From NCBI GenBank assembly GCA_041739225.1, contig JBGSOG010000033.1, positions 1 to 64,000 on the forward strand: 64,000 bases of DNA, given 5' to 3'. Each line of letters begins with the position of its first letter. Position 1 is the first letter of the stretch. The notes beneath the pieces are model-generated. The model was not told the DNA's origin. It made no database searches and saw only the letters and a program-made list of their open reading frames with translations. The translations under genes and the position numbers were made by a program. This DNA comes from BOKV01 sp041739225. Lineage in GTDB: Bacteria > Pseudomonadota > Alphaproteobacteria > Rhizobiales > Rhizobiaceae. Positions 44,756-53,470 of the stretch are shown here, piece after piece.

Positions 44756-45750
44756 ACCACAAGCCAAAAATTGCTGTTCTGGGTGGCGGTGCCTGGGGTA
44801 CGGCACTGGCGCTGGTTGCCCTGCGCGCCGAAAACCGCACGGCGCTTTGGATGCGCGATCAAGACATGGTCGAAGTGATCAACACGACCCATGAAAACCC
44901 GCGCTACCTGCCCGGCATCAAGCTGGATGAAAAAATTGTCGCCACTTCCGACATTTTTGCTGCACTCGATGGAGCGTCCACGCTGCTTTTGGCAATCCCG
45001 GCACAAGAAATGACGCAGTTTTGCGAGGCGCTGTCCGAGATAATCCGCCCGCAAACCATGATCGTTTGTTGCGCCAAGGGTATCGACCGCGAAACCGGGC
45101 TGTTGCCAACAGAAATTGCCGGTGACGCAATGCCCGGTTGCCCGGTAGCAGCCTTGTCCGGACCCAGCTTCGCCGCTGATGTCGCCCGTGGCCTGCCAAC
45201 TGCTGTTACAGTTTCCGCAAACACGATGGCACAAGCCCGGCAGCTTGCCGCCAGCCTGTCTTCACCTGCATTCCGCTGTTATGCCAATGATGATCTGACC
45301 GGCGTTGAACTGGGCGGCGCACTCAAGAATGTCATGGCCATTGCCGTTGGCGTGGTGCGCGGGCTGGGCCTTGGCTCCAGCGCTGAAGCTGCATTGTTTG
45401 CCCGCGCATTTGCGGAGCTGACACGCCTCGCCAGCGCACTTGGGGCAAAGCCGGGAACGCTCAACGGCCTTTCCGGGCTTGGCGATCTGGTCCTTACCTG
45501 TTCGGGGCCGCAATCGCGCAATTTCAGCTATGGCATGATGCTGGCCAGGGGATCCATTCCCAACGGGCAACCACTTGCAGAAGGTGCTTTAACCGCAGAA
45601 ATTGCAGCACAACTGGCGCATGACAACCGCATCGACGCTCCGGTGATTGCTGCGGTCACCGACCTTGTAGCGGGGCGGCTTTCAGCCCGCGCAGCCGTGA
45701 CCCGGCTGATGGAGCGCCCGCTCAAATCCGAGATGCAAGAGGAATTTTGA
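44752..45750 (+). CDS. gpsA: NAD(P)H-dependent glycerol-3-phosphate dehydrogenase
   Basis: GpsA reduces dihydroxyacetone phosphate to sn-glycerol-3-phosphate for phospholipid synthesis. The 332-residue protein has the Rossmann motif VLGGGAWGTALA, KGIDRETG, LSGPSFAADVARGLPTAVT, and the catalytic lysine segment ELGGALKNVMAIAVG. It starts in ATGA overlapping tsaD, and its stop overlaps the EVE gene (TGATG). Confidence 0.97.
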   Translation: MNHKPKIAVLGGGAWGTALALVALRAENRTALWMRDQDMVEVINTTHENPRYLPGIKLDEKIVATSDIFAALDGASTLLLAIPAQEMTQFCEALSEIIRPQTMIVCCAKGIDRETGLLPTEIAGDAMPGCPVAALSGPSFAADVARGLPTAVTVSANTMAQARQLAASLSSPAFRCYANDDLTGVELGGALKNVMAIAVGVVRGLGLGSSAEAALFARAFAELTRLASALGAKPGTLNGLSGLGDLVLTCSGPQSRNFSYGMMLARGSIPNGQPLAEGALTAEIAAQLAHDNRIDAPVIAAVTDLVAGRLSARAAVTRLMERPLKSEMQEEF

Positions 45751-46193
45751 TGCAATACTGGCTGTTCAAGTCCGAGCCATTCAAATGGTCATGGGACCAT
45801 CAAATTGCTGCCGGGAAGGCAGGCCAGCAATGGGACGGCGTGCGCAATTATCTGGCGCGCAACAACATGCGGACCATGCAGCTGGGCGACCGGGGCTTCT
45901 TTTACCATTCCAATGAAGGGCTCGAGATTGTGGGCGTGGTCGAAGTCTGTGCGCTGGCGCACCGCGACACAACCACCGACGACGAACGCTGGGAATGCGT
46001 CGACATCCGCGCGCTGGCACCGATGCCAGCCCCGGTTTCGCTGTCGGCAATCAAGGCAAACCCTGTGCTTTCGAAAATGGCGTTGGTGACCTCCATGCGC
46101 CTCTCGGTACAGCCTGTGCTGCCGGACGAATGGGTCGAAGTTTGCCGCATGGGTGGCATGCATCCCGACAATTTGAAGCCCCGAATTCGTTGA
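45750..46193 (+). CDS. EVE domain protein
   Basis: This 147-residue single-domain protein has the EVE (PUA-like) signature YWLFKSEPFKWSWDHQ, WDGVRNYLARNNMRTMQLGDRGFFYHSN, and the C-terminal LVTSMRLSVQPVLPDEW. EVE domains bind modified bases in nucleic acids, and related YTH and ASCH folds act in RNA or DNA modification sensing. The ATG overlaps the gpsA stop as TGATG, so it is coupled to gpsA. A role in this operon is unknown. Confidence 0.92.
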   Translation: MQYWLFKSEPFKWSWDHQIAAGKAGQQWDGVRNYLARNNMRTMQLGDRGFFYHSNEGLEIVGVVEVCALAHRDTTTDDERWECVDIRALAPMPAPVSLSAIKANPVLSKMALVTSMRLSVQPVLPDEWVEVCRMGGMHPDNLKPRIR

Positions 46194-46217
46194 AACCCCA
46201 GTTTGGTTGAAATTAAT

Positions 46218-46877
46218 GTGACCGCACCGGCCAGAACCGCAAAATTCATCCTCGACAACACCAGCCTGGTTTGCCCGCCGCACGCGCCGGAAATTCGCCT
46301 GCACCTTGCCAGCGAATCGCATGCCTTGTGGCTGAAGACCGAAGAGGAATTGGAGGAAATCGGCCTGCCGCCGCCGTTCTGGGCTTTTGCCTGGGCCGGT
46401 GGTCAGGGATTGGCGCGCTGGTTGCTCGACAACCCGCAATCCGTCAGGGGCAAGCGCGTGCTGGACCTTGCAACAGGTTCCGGACTGGTTGCAATCGCTG
46501 CTGCAAAATGCGGCGCAACAAGGGTAACTGCCAATGACATTGATCCGTGGTGTGAAGCCGCCGTGCAGCTAAACGCGGATGCAAATTCGGTCACTTTGGA
46601 TTTCGACGGACGCGACCTTGCCGGAACTGGCATGCAAGAAGACTGGCAAATTATCCTGGCAGGCGATGTATTTTATTCCAAAGACATGGTGGAAAGCCTC
46701 GTCCAGTGGTTTGACAAAGCCTTGTCGCTTGGTTGCGATATCATCGTTGGCGATCCGGGCCGGGCCTACTTGCCACGCGAAAGACTGAGCGAGCTTGCAA
46801 GTTACCAGGTAGCGGTGACCCGCGACCTTGAAGACAGCGAAGTGAAGAAAACCACGGTCTGGCGGTTCAATTCCTGA
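46218..46877 (+). CDS. class I SAM methyltransferase (Nnt1/ETFB-KMT-like)
   Basis: This is a methyltransferase of about 219 residues with motif I VLDLATGSGLVAIAAAKCGA, a post-I acidic NDIDPWCEAAVQLNA, and GDVFYSKDM. The N-terminal PPPFWAFAWAGGQGLARWLLD is characteristic of the nicotinamide-N-methyltransferase-like protein lysine methylases (ETFB-KMT/L11-type). The start is ambiguous: GTG 46218 (used here) or TTG 46203; neither has a strong ribosome-binding site. It follows the EVE gene by 24 bases. Confidence 0.87.
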   Translation: MTAPARTAKFILDNTSLVCPPHAPEIRLHLASESHALWLKTEEELEEIGLPPPFWAFAWAGGQGLARWLLDNPQSVRGKRVLDLATGSGLVAIAAAKCGATRVTANDIDPWCEAAVQLNADANSVTLDFDGRDLAGTGMQEDWQIILAGDVFYSKDMVESLVQWFDKALSLGCDIIVGDPGRAYLPRERLSELASYQVAVTRDLEDSEVKKTTVWRFNS

Positions 46878-46917
46878 ATTGCCAGACTTGAAAACCGGCC
46901 TTTGATGGAGAAACAAA

Positions 46918-47322
46918 TTGGTATTTGGCGGAATCAATTATCTGGCAGTGGTCATTGCAGCAGTCGTGGCGTTCGTCTTCGGCGGCGTGTGGTACGGCGT
47001 GTTCTCGAAACAATGGATGAAAGCGGCAAAACTGCAGCCGCCGTTCCACATGACAATGGCGCTTTATTTCACCACCCTGCTGGCGGAACTGGTGATGGCC
47101 TACATTCTTGCCGGCCTTGTCGGCCATTTGGGAGACGGGCAGGTCACGCTTCGCAACGGCATGATTTCAGGCGCGTTTGTCTGGACCGGATTCATGATCA
47201 CCACCATGGTGGTCAACCAGCGCTATGGCCGTTTTGGCTGGGACCTCACACTGATCGACGGCGGCCACTGGCTGGTGGTTGTGCTGGCCATGGGCGCGGT
47301 CATCGGCCTCATGGGCGTTTGA
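46918..47322 (+). CDS. DUF1761 membrane protein
   Basis: This 134-residue protein has four helices and the DUF1761 layout: INYLAVVIAAVVAFVFGGVWYGVFSKQWMKA at the start, MTMALYFTTLLAELVMAYILAGLVGH, then a C-terminal pair of helices. The start is TTG at 46918, supported by a GGAG site nine bases upstream; no ATG is suitably placed. Function unknown. Confidence 0.82.
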   Translation: MVFGGINYLAVVIAAVVAFVFGGVWYGVFSKQWMKAAKLQPPFHMTMALYFTTLLAELVMAYILAGLVGHLGDGQVTLRNGMISGAFVWTGFMITTMVVNQRYGRFGWDLTLIDGGHWLVVVLAMGAVIGLMGV

Positions 47323-47329
47323 GAAAACC

Positions 47330-47749
47330 CTACCACGTTCGGCGCGGACCGTTGTCGATATGGTAAAAACCTTGCGGATAGCGGCTGAAACCACCAACTT
47401 CGCGCTGCGCCTTCAGGAATTCGATCAGGCTGCCATTGTGGCCGGGTACGGCGAAATCAACCGCGCGACACCGCAGATGGTAGGATTTTGGCTTGCCGCC
47501 CTTGCGCCGGTTTTCTCCCGGCCAGCGGTGTGTTGAATACACAACCACAGGTCCGTAAGTCTGCGAAACCCGGCGCAACACCCGCTTGAGGCTCCACGGC
47601 ACGCACCAGCGCGTGTCATTCCAGGTAATGTCAACGGCATGACGGCGCGGTTGGCCACCCGACAACACGGCACAGCCCGCAAGCACATTGGCTGCGACCA
47701 AAATTGCGGCCACGGGACGGGCCAGCCGGGCAAGGGCTGAAAAAGACAT
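47330..47749 (-). CDS. YcbK/peptidase M15-like lipoprotein
   Basis: This 139-residue protein has a lipoprotein signal peptide with lipobox LAGC (cysteine about residue 26). The M15-like domain shows STHRWPGENRRKGGKPKSYHLRCRAVDF and a FYHIDNGPRRTW end; the SxHxxxxAxDF and YHIDNG blocks supply zinc ligands in this family. It is probably an envelope DD- or LD-carboxypeptidase-like protein acting on peptidoglycan. The ATG at 47749 (MSFSALARLARP) is used because the signal peptide begins there. Confidence 0.8.
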   Translation of the reverse strand: MSFSALARLARPVAAILVAANVLAGCAVLSGGQPRRHAVDITWNDTRWCVPWSLKRVLRRVSQTYGPVVVYSTHRWPGENRRKGGKPKSYHLRCRAVDFAVPGHNGSLIEFLKAQREVGGFSRYPQGFYHIDNGPRRTW

Positions 47750-48204
47750 GCAACGCTCCAGACGCAATACAAAACGGAACGCAACCATTGTCCTGCGTAA
47801 AGGTTAAAATTTTAACGACCGACATTAAGCATTGCCTTGGGTAAATGCCCGCTGATCCATTATTTTTGCGCCGCAACAAATCCCGGCTTGACTTAATCGC
47901 GGCTGACAACGATATGACAGTCATAGCGTCCGCTGCCGCGTGAGCAGCCCGCCCCGTAACAGCGGCCCGGTTATCCGGCCCCTCCCGGCGCAAGACGTTT
48001 CCCGCCATGCACATTACAGCATGGATTTTCCTGGTTCCCAATTCACGCGGGGTTCTGGAGCTTCAGGGCCGGAACAATTCCGCACGCCCGAAGCTGAACC
48101 GCCAACCCGGCATTTCGCCCGCCATGATGGCAGGCGGACCCTGCACGGTTTTGCTTGCGCGTGCCAAGGCAGGATTGCTGGCGCGTTCCACAAGGATTTT
48201 TGTC
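47750..48204 (+). promoter_or_regulatory. long 5' region of the DEAD-box helicase gene
   Basis: This 455-base gap contains a 14-bp palindrome GTTAAAATTTTAAC (47803-47816). It also has a promoter-like pair TTGACT (47888-47893) and GATATG (47911-47916) with 17-base spacing. If this promoter is used the helicase mRNA has a leader of about 280 bases. The helicase frame stays open through 48007-48204, but that stretch has no DEAD-box similarity and I treat it as untranslated. Confidence 0.45.
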
Positions 48205-50232
48205 TTGAACGAACTTGCCAAAATTGAAACTCCGGCAACAGAAATTGCCACCAACGACTTCCAGTCCCTCGGCCTCTCGCACGGAATTTTGAATTCCATT
48301 CAGGCTTTGGGATATGACACACCAACCCCGATCCAGGTAAGCGCCATCCCGTCTGTGCTGGCCGGGCGCGACCTGATGGGTCTGGCCCAGACCGGCACCG
48401 GCAAGACCGCTGCTTTTGGTTTGCCGCTGATCCAGTTGCTGCTTGATGAGAAAGCCCGGCCGGAGCCGCGTTGCGCCCGCTCATTGATTCTCGCCCCGAC
48501 CCGCGAACTGGCCAACCAGATCGGCGACAGCTTGCGCGGTTTCGTCAAGCGCACCCCGCTGAAGATTGTTACCGTCGTTGGCGGTGCTTCGATCAACACC
48601 CAGATCCGCAACCTTGAAAAAGGCACGGACATCCTCATTGCAACGCCGGGTCGCCTGCTTGATCTGGCAGAACGTCGCGCTGTCCGCATTGATTCGGCAA
48701 AGTTCCTCGTCCTCGACGAAGCCGACCAGATGCTGGACTTGGGCTTCATCCATGCGCTGCGCAAGATTGCTTCGATGGTCGGTTCGCCGCGCCAGACGAT
48801 GCTGTTTTCCGCAACAATGCCGCGTGAAATCGAACAATTGTCGAAAAGCTTCCTGACCAACCCGGTGCGCGTTGAAGCCAACCCGTCGGGCAAGACTGCC
48901 GACCGGGTAACACAGGCCGTCCATTTTGCCCGTCAGGGTGACAAGGCAAACCTGCTCAAGGACATGCTTTTGCGCGATCCGGCGCATTTGTCGCTGGTTT
49001 TCGTTCGCACCAAGCATGGCGCTGAAAAACTTCTCAAAAACCTGATGGACAGCGGCATTGATGCAGCTTCCATCCATGGCAACAAGAGCCAGGGCCAGCG
49101 CGAGCGCGCCATTCGCGACTTTAAGGGTGGTGAAATCCGTGTGCTCGTGGCAACCGATGTTGCTGCACGCGGCATCGACATCCCCGGCGTGACACACGTT
49201 TACAACCACGACCTGCCGGAAGTGCCGGAAGCCTATGTTCACCGCATCGGCAGAACCGCCCGCGCGGGCGCAAGCGGCGAAGCCGTGAGCCTGTGCGCTC
49301 CGGATGAAAACCATTTGCTTCGGGCCATCGAACGCCTGACCGGTATTGTGCTGGACCGGGCAAACGCTCCGGCACCACGCCAGCATAAATCGGCAGCCAT
49401 TGTCGACGTGACCAATGGCACCGTTGAAACCGACGAAGTGCCGCAGCGCGAAGTGCGTCGCAATGGTGCGGGCAACAGCGATGGTGCCAATGGCGGCAAG
49501 CGCGAAGGCCAACGCAATGGACCAAGAAACGGCCAGCGCAATGGTCAAAGGGATGGCCAAAGGGATGGTCAGCGCAGGGGTGGTCAGCATTCCGGCGAGC
49601 GCCCGTCTGGTTCCCGTCCCGCAGCCGAGCGTCCTTCGGGTGATCGTCCGGCGCATTTTGCTGGCCAGCGCAGCGAACATGGTGAAGGCCGCAGGTTTGG
49701 CGGCGAGCGTCCCGCCCGCAAGCCCGCACCTGCGCAGGCACCACGCGAGCCTTTTGTTGAAAAGGCACCGTTTGGCGTAAGCGTTCCATCGGGCGAACGC
49801 CGTACCAGCTTTGCCGCCCGCACCCCGGGCGCCGGTGAAGAATTTGCCACGCAGCGCCGGCCCGGACGCAATGGCGCAAACCGCCATTCGGCTGAGGCGG
49901 CAAATGACACTGGCCGTGAAGGCCATCGGCACCATGCCCGCACGGGCGGAGCAGAACGCGCGCCGGAACGTGAAGGCGAATTCAAACCCCGCCGCCGCGG
50001 ACCCAAGCCGTTTGGCGGCAAGCCGGCCAACCAGGAAAATGGCGCTGCAAAATTCGGCGCGCCATCAGGTCCGGCACGCACCGGCGGCAAGCCGGCCCAT
50101 GCACACAAGGGCGCAGGCAAACCACGCCAGGGCGGCGAACATCGCGCGGGTGAACAGCGTCAGGGTGAACCACGCGCTTCACGCCCAAACAACGGTCGCA
50201 ACCGTCGTCCGGGCCGCGCAGCTTCCAACTGA
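48205..50232 (+). CDS. DEAD-box RNA helicase (RhlE-like) with low-complexity basic tail
   Basis: This 675-residue ATP-dependent RNA helicase has the Q motif TPIQ, motif I AQTGTGKTAAFGLP, Ia PTRELANQ, motif II VLDEADQMLD, III FSATMPREI, and IV-VI ending VHRIGRTARAG. From about residue 400 the tail is glycine/arginine/asparagine-rich, with repeated (N/D)GQR units that recall RGG-type RNA-binding tails. The start is TTG 48205 (LNELAKIETPATE), preceded by AAGGA nine bases upstream. The longer frame from 48007 is open but not family-like. It is followed by a terminator. Confidence 0.92.
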   Translation: MNELAKIETPATEIATNDFQSLGLSHGILNSIQALGYDTPTPIQVSAIPSVLAGRDLMGLAQTGTGKTAAFGLPLIQLLLDEKARPEPRCARSLILAPTRELANQIGDSLRGFVKRTPLKIVTVVGGASINTQIRNLEKGTDILIATPGRLLDLAERRAVRIDSAKFLVLDEADQMLDLGFIHALRKIASMVGSPRQTMLFSATMPREIEQLSKSFLTNPVRVEANPSGKTADRVTQAVHFARQGDKANLLKDMLLRDPAHLSLVFVRTKHGAEKLLKNLMDSGIDAASIHGNKSQGQRERAIRDFKGGEIRVLVATDVAARGIDIPGVTHVYNHDLPEVPEAYVHRIGRTARAGASGEAVSLCAPDENHLLRAIERLTGIVLDRANAPAPRQHKSAAIVDVTNGTVETDEVPQREVRRNGAGNSDGANGGKREGQRNGPRNGQRNGQRDGQRDGQRRGGQHSGERPSGSRPAAERPSGDRPAHFAGQRSEHGEGRRFGGERPARKPAPAQAPREPFVEKAPFGVSVPSGERRTSFAARTPGAGEEFATQRRPGRNGANRHSAEAANDTGREGHRHHARTGGAERAPEREGEFKPRRRGPKPFGGKPANQENGAAKFGAPSGPARTGGKPAHAHKGAGKPRQGGEHRAGEQRQGEPRASRPNNGRNRRPGRAASN

Positions 50233-50259
50233 GCGGATTTGACGGGCTGTACAAACATC

Positions 50260-50289
50260 AGGCGGTTGCCAACGGCAGCCGCCTTTTTT
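50260..50289 (+). terminator. rho-independent terminator of the helicase gene
   Basis: AGGCGGTTGCC (50260-50270) pairs with GGCAGCCGCCT (50274-50284) with one wobble, then five or more T residues. It lies 27 bases beyond the stop codon. Confidence 0.9.
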
Positions 50290-50449
50290 CATGCCGCACG
50301 GATGCGCGCTTGTATCTGGTCACGGGTGAGGCGATTGTCTAATGGACGAGGGCCGTGGAGGCAGATTAGAAACGCACCGGTTGCGTGGCACCGGGGCTGT
50401 TTGGGCCCAGTCGGCAATGCCGCGCGGGCGCTGGTTCGGGAGAAATCGG

Positions 50450-52402
50450 ATGGACGTTAAGGTGCACAAGGTCAAGGCAGCCTGGAAAAAAGGCGCGCTG
50501 ATCGACAATGAAACTTATCTGAAATGGTATGATGAAAGCATCAAGAACCCGGACAAGTTCTGGGGCAAGCATGGCAAGCGCATCGACTGGTTCAAGCCCT
50601 ATACGAAGGTGAAGAACACCTCGTTCAAGGGCAAGGTCGCCATCAAGTGGTACGAAGACGGCACCACCAACGTCTCCCACAACTGCATAGACCGGCATTT
50701 GAAGAAGCGTGGCGACCAGGTGGCAATCATCTGGGAAGGCGACAACCCGTATGATGACAAGAAAATCACCTACCGCGAACTTTCGGGCCATGTGAACCGG
50801 CTCGCTAATGTGATGAAGACCAACGGCGTCAAGAAAGGCGACCGTGTCACCATATACATGCCGATGATCCCGGAAGCGGCGTACGCGATGCTGGCCTGCA
50901 CCCGCATCGGCGCGATCCACTCGATTGTCTTCGGTGGATTCTCGCCCGACGCGCTGGCTGGCCGCATCGTTGATTGCGAATCAAGTTTCGTGATCACTGC
51001 CGATGAAGGCCTGCGCGGCGGCAAGCCTGTGCCGCTCAAGGAAAACACCGACAAGGCGCTCGACATAGCCGCGCACAACGGTTTCCGCGTCAAGAATGTG
51101 CTGGTTGTCCGGCGTACCGGCGGCAAGATTGCCTGGGCTCCGGGCCGTGACCTTTGGTACCACGAGGAAATGGTCAAGGCAGACCCGGTCTGCAAGCCGG
51201 AGCCGATGAAGGCGGAAGACCCGCTGTTCATCCTCTACACTTCCGGCTCGACCGGCAAGCCAAAGGGCGTTCTGCACACCACCGCCGGCTATCTGGTCTA
51301 TGCCTCGATGACCCACCAATATGTCTTCGACTACCGCGAAGGCGACATTTACTGGTGCACCGCAGATGTCGGCTGGGTTACCGGCCACAGCTATATTGTT
51401 TACGGCCCGCTGGCCAATGGCGCGACCACGCTGATGTTTGAAGGCGTTCCGAACTATCCAAGCCAGTCACGTTTCTGGGATGTCGTCGACAAGCACCAGG
51501 TCAACATTTTCTATACTGCGCCAACCGCCATTCGCTCTTTGATGGGTGCCGGCAATGCGCTGGTCGAGAAAACCTCGCGCAAATCATTGCGTGTTCTTGG
51601 CTCGGTTGGCGAACCGATCAATCCGGAAGCGTGGAACTGGTATTACGACATTGTCGGTGACAAGCGCTGCCCGATTGTCGATACCTGGTGGCAAACAGAG
51701 ACTGGCGGCATTCTGATCACGCCGCTGCCGGGAGCAACCGATCTGAAGGCCGGCTCGGCAACCCGCCCGTTCTTCGGCGTTGCCCCGCAGCTGGTCGACA
51801 ATGAAGGCAAGGTGCTGGATGGCGCCAGCGACGGCAATTTGTGCATCACCGATTCCTGGCCCGGCCAGATGCGCACGGTCTATGGCGACCATGAGCGCTT
51901 CATCCAGACCTACTTCTCCACCTACAAGGGCAAGTATTTCACCGGCGACGGCTGCCGCCGCGATGCCGATGGCTACTACTGGATCACCGGTCGTGTTGAC
52001 GATGTCATCAACGTGTCCGGCCCCCGCATGGGCACAGCAGAAGTCGAATCCGCATTGGTCAGCCATCATCTGGTGTCTGAAGCAGCCGTGGTCGGCTATC
52101 CGCATGACATCAAGGGACAGGGCATTTATTGCTATGTCACGCTGATGGCAGGTGTGGACGGCAATGATGACCTGCGCAAGGAACTGGTCAACCACGTACG
52201 CAAGGAAATCGGCCCGATTGCCTCGCCCGACAAGATCCAGTTCTCGCCTGGCCTGCCAAAAACCCGTTCCGGCAAGATCATGCGACTCATCCTGCGCAAG
52301 ATCGCCGAGGATGATTTTGGCGCGTTGGGTGACACTTCCACCCTCGCCGACCCGGCAGTGGTGGATGATCTCATTACCCATCGCCAGAACAAAAAAGCCT
52401 GA
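50450..52402 (+). CDS. acs: acetyl-CoA synthetase
   Basis: Acs activates acetate to acetyl-CoA with ATP. The 650-residue protein has the AMP-binding P-loop LYTSGSTGKPKG, the substrate motif WWQTETGG, and the C-terminal PKTRSGKIMRLILRKIA with the lysine that is acetylated to regulate Acs. The ATG at 50450 (MDVKVHKVKAAW) follows a GGGAGAAA site; the frame is open to 50342. It has its own terminator at 52411-52440. Confidence 0.97.
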   Translation: MDVKVHKVKAAWKKGALIDNETYLKWYDESIKNPDKFWGKHGKRIDWFKPYTKVKNTSFKGKVAIKWYEDGTTNVSHNCIDRHLKKRGDQVAIIWEGDNPYDDKKITYRELSGHVNRLANVMKTNGVKKGDRVTIYMPMIPEAAYAMLACTRIGAIHSIVFGGFSPDALAGRIVDCESSFVITADEGLRGGKPVPLKENTDKALDIAAHNGFRVKNVLVVRRTGGKIAWAPGRDLWYHEEMVKADPVCKPEPMKAEDPLFILYTSGSTGKPKGVLHTTAGYLVYASMTHQYVFDYREGDIYWCTADVGWVTGHSYIVYGPLANGATTLMFEGVPNYPSQSRFWDVVDKHQVNIFYTAPTAIRSLMGAGNALVEKTSRKSLRVLGSVGEPINPEAWNWYYDIVGDKRCPIVDTWWQTETGGILITPLPGATDLKAGSATRPFFGVAPQLVDNEGKVLDGASDGNLCITDSWPGQMRTVYGDHERFIQTYFSTYKGKYFTGDGCRRDADGYYWITGRVDDVINVSGPRMGTAEVESALVSHHLVSEAAVVGYPHDIKGQGIYCYVTLMAGVDGNDDLRKELVNHVRKEIGPIASPDKIQFSPGLPKTRSGKIMRLILRKIAEDDFGALGDTSTLADPAVVDDLITHRQNKKA

Positions 52403-52410
52403 GGAAGCCG

Positions 52411-52440
52411 CCCCTCCCTGTAATCGGGGAGGGGTACATT
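52411..52440 (+). terminator. rho-independent terminator of acs
   Basis: CCCCTCCC (52411-52418) pairs with GGGAGGGG (52427-52434) around an eight-base loop, followed by TACA and then five T residues at 52439-52443. It starts nine bases after the acs stop codon. Confidence 0.75.
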
Positions 52441-52507
52441 TTTCTGAAACAGCCCCCCTTGCACTTTTGCGCGATTCGCCCCAGCTTGTGGGGGTTATCA
52501 ACCAACT

Positions 52508-52522
52508 GAAAGGAGGTGATCC
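52508..52522 (+). promoter_or_regulatory. 15-base perfect complement of the 16S rRNA 3' end (extended Shine-Dalgarno)
   Basis: GAAAGGAGGTGATCC is identical to the complement of the bacterial 16S rRNA 3' end (GGATCACCTCCTTTC) over 15 bases. Ordinary ribosome-binding sites match 4-6 bases. AGGAGG ends seven bases before an ATG at 52524, an ideal spacing for initiation. Confidence 0.85.
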
Positions 52523-52523
52523 G

Positions 52524-52586
52524 ATGTCGAGTGATTTCCGGAATGCAGGCTTGAGCGGATCGTCATTCCGTCGGAGCAGCCTCTGA
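52524..52586 (+). CDS. 20-residue small ORF behind an extended Shine-Dalgarno
   Basis: The 21 codons (with stop) read MSSDFRNAGLSGSSFRRSSL. The peptide is basic, rich in serine and arginine, and has no membrane segment. Support comes from the 15-base anti-SD complement immediately upstream, correct spacing, and the terminator 18 bases after the stop; an isolated transcript between acs and lemA is thus plausible. CGGAATG (52539-52545) and CATTCCG (52564-52570) inside the ORF can pair, so the RNA itself may be structured. I know no named family with this sequence. It could be a leader peptide, a functional micropeptide or an RNA that titrates ribosomes. Confidence 0.6.
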   Translation: MSSDFRNAGLSGSSFRRSSL

Positions 52587-52603
52587 CAGAACTGGCGTGA
52601 GGC

Positions 52604-52624
52604 AGGCGGACAACCCGCCTTTTG
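52604..52624 (+). terminator. terminator of the 20-codon ORF transcript
   Basis: AGGCGG (52604-52609) pairs with CCGCCT (52615-52620) around a five-base loop; TTT follows. It lies 18 bases after the small ORF stop codon. Confidence 0.75.
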
Positions 52625-52651
52625 CCTTGCATATACCGAGCAAAATCGCGG

Positions 52652-52680
52652 CGCCGCCCCCTCAAAAGGGCGGCGTTTTT
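52652..52680 (+). terminator. second rho-independent terminator, between the small ORF and lemA
   Basis: CGCCGCCC (52652-52659) pairs with GGGCGGCG (52668-52675) around an eight-base loop and is followed by five T residues. It insulates the plus-strand unit from the convergent LemA gene. Confidence 0.88.
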
Positions 52681-52724
52681 GTTGTCAGGAACTTGGCACA
52701 AATGAAGGCTGTGGCAGTGCCGTA

Positions 52725-53291
52725 TCAAAGCCCCAGCGACGGCGCTTCCTGCACAAACACCCGCTCAACGCCCAGATCGAAGAACCGGCGAATGCGCATG
52801 CCGCTTCCCTTGCCGATCAGATTGCCGGGAAACTGTGTCAGTGTCGCGTTGTATTCGCCGACTGCAAGGTTGAAGAACCGGCGGGTAGCCGCGAGCTTGT
52901 GCTCAACATCGGTAAGTTCACGGCGCAGTTCCTGATAATGCGGCGCGCCGTTGATTTTCGGGTTTTCCCCCACAGCCTGCATCAGCTGGGTCAAATTGAC
53001 CGAGACATTGTTCTCGGCCTTGATTCGCAGTTCCTGCGTTGCGGCCTGCAATGCTTCGGTGCGCGCTGCCAACACCTTGTCGAGCATTTCCTTTTCATAG
53101 GTGATGTAGCTGCGGACGGTTTCGGCAAACAACGGGATCAAATCATGGCGATAACGCAGCTGCACATCAATGTCGGCAAAAGACTGGTCACACCGCTGCA
53201 ACAGTTTGGCGAGGCGGTTGTGCGTACCAATTGCCATAAATCCGACCAATGCTACACCAACACCTGTACCGATCAATACTTCAGTAATCAT
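52725..53291 (-). CDS. LemA family membrane protein
   Basis: This 188-residue protein has an N-terminal membrane helix (about 3-21) and a helical bundle with the LemA hallmarks HNRLAKLLQRCDQSFADIDVQLRYRHDLIPLFAETVRSY, an EKEMLDKVLAAR helix and the C-terminal FFNLAVGEYNATLTQFPGNLIG. LemA proteins are envelope proteins often next to M48 or TPM-domain genes; function is poorly defined. The ATG at 53291 gives a canonical start. It is divergent from the pspA-like gene across 179 bases, which must hold both promoters. Confidence 0.92.
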   Translation of the reverse strand: MITEVLIGTGVGVALVGFMAIGTHNRLAKLLQRCDQSFADIDVQLRYRHDLIPLFAETVRSYITYEKEMLDKVLAARTEALQAATQELRIKAENNVSVNLTQLMQAVGENPKINGAPHYQELRRELTDVEHKLAATRRFFNLAVGEYNATLTQFPGNLIGKGSGMRIRRFFDLGVERVFVQEAPSLGL

Positions 53292-53470
53292 GTTTTCTGC
53301 CCCGCGTTTTGATGACTGCCAACAACATTGCACAGACGGGTAAATCATTCCTGAAAACAAGAATCAAAATACTTTACGTTATTTTCAAACCTGTCTGCCT
53401 ATGTTCCCGCATCAAGGCAAGGCAACGCAAATCAAAAGCGAGCCTGCACTACAGGGAGCGGAGTATTTTC

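Noticed and set aside
47803..47816. CtrA site in GTTAAAATTTTAAC and the following TTAA
   Set aside because: Spacings between TTAA units are 4 and 9, not 7; it remains only an A/T-rich palindrome.
48007..48204. N-terminal extension of the DEAD-box helicase from an ATG at 48007
   Set aside because: The added 66 residues have no helicase similarity, and a well placed AAGGA site precedes the TTG at 48205.
53310..53335. Sigma-54 promoter before the pspA-like gene
   Set aside because: A TTGCA is present but the -24 GG is missing, so the element does not fit the consensus; no PspF gene is near.
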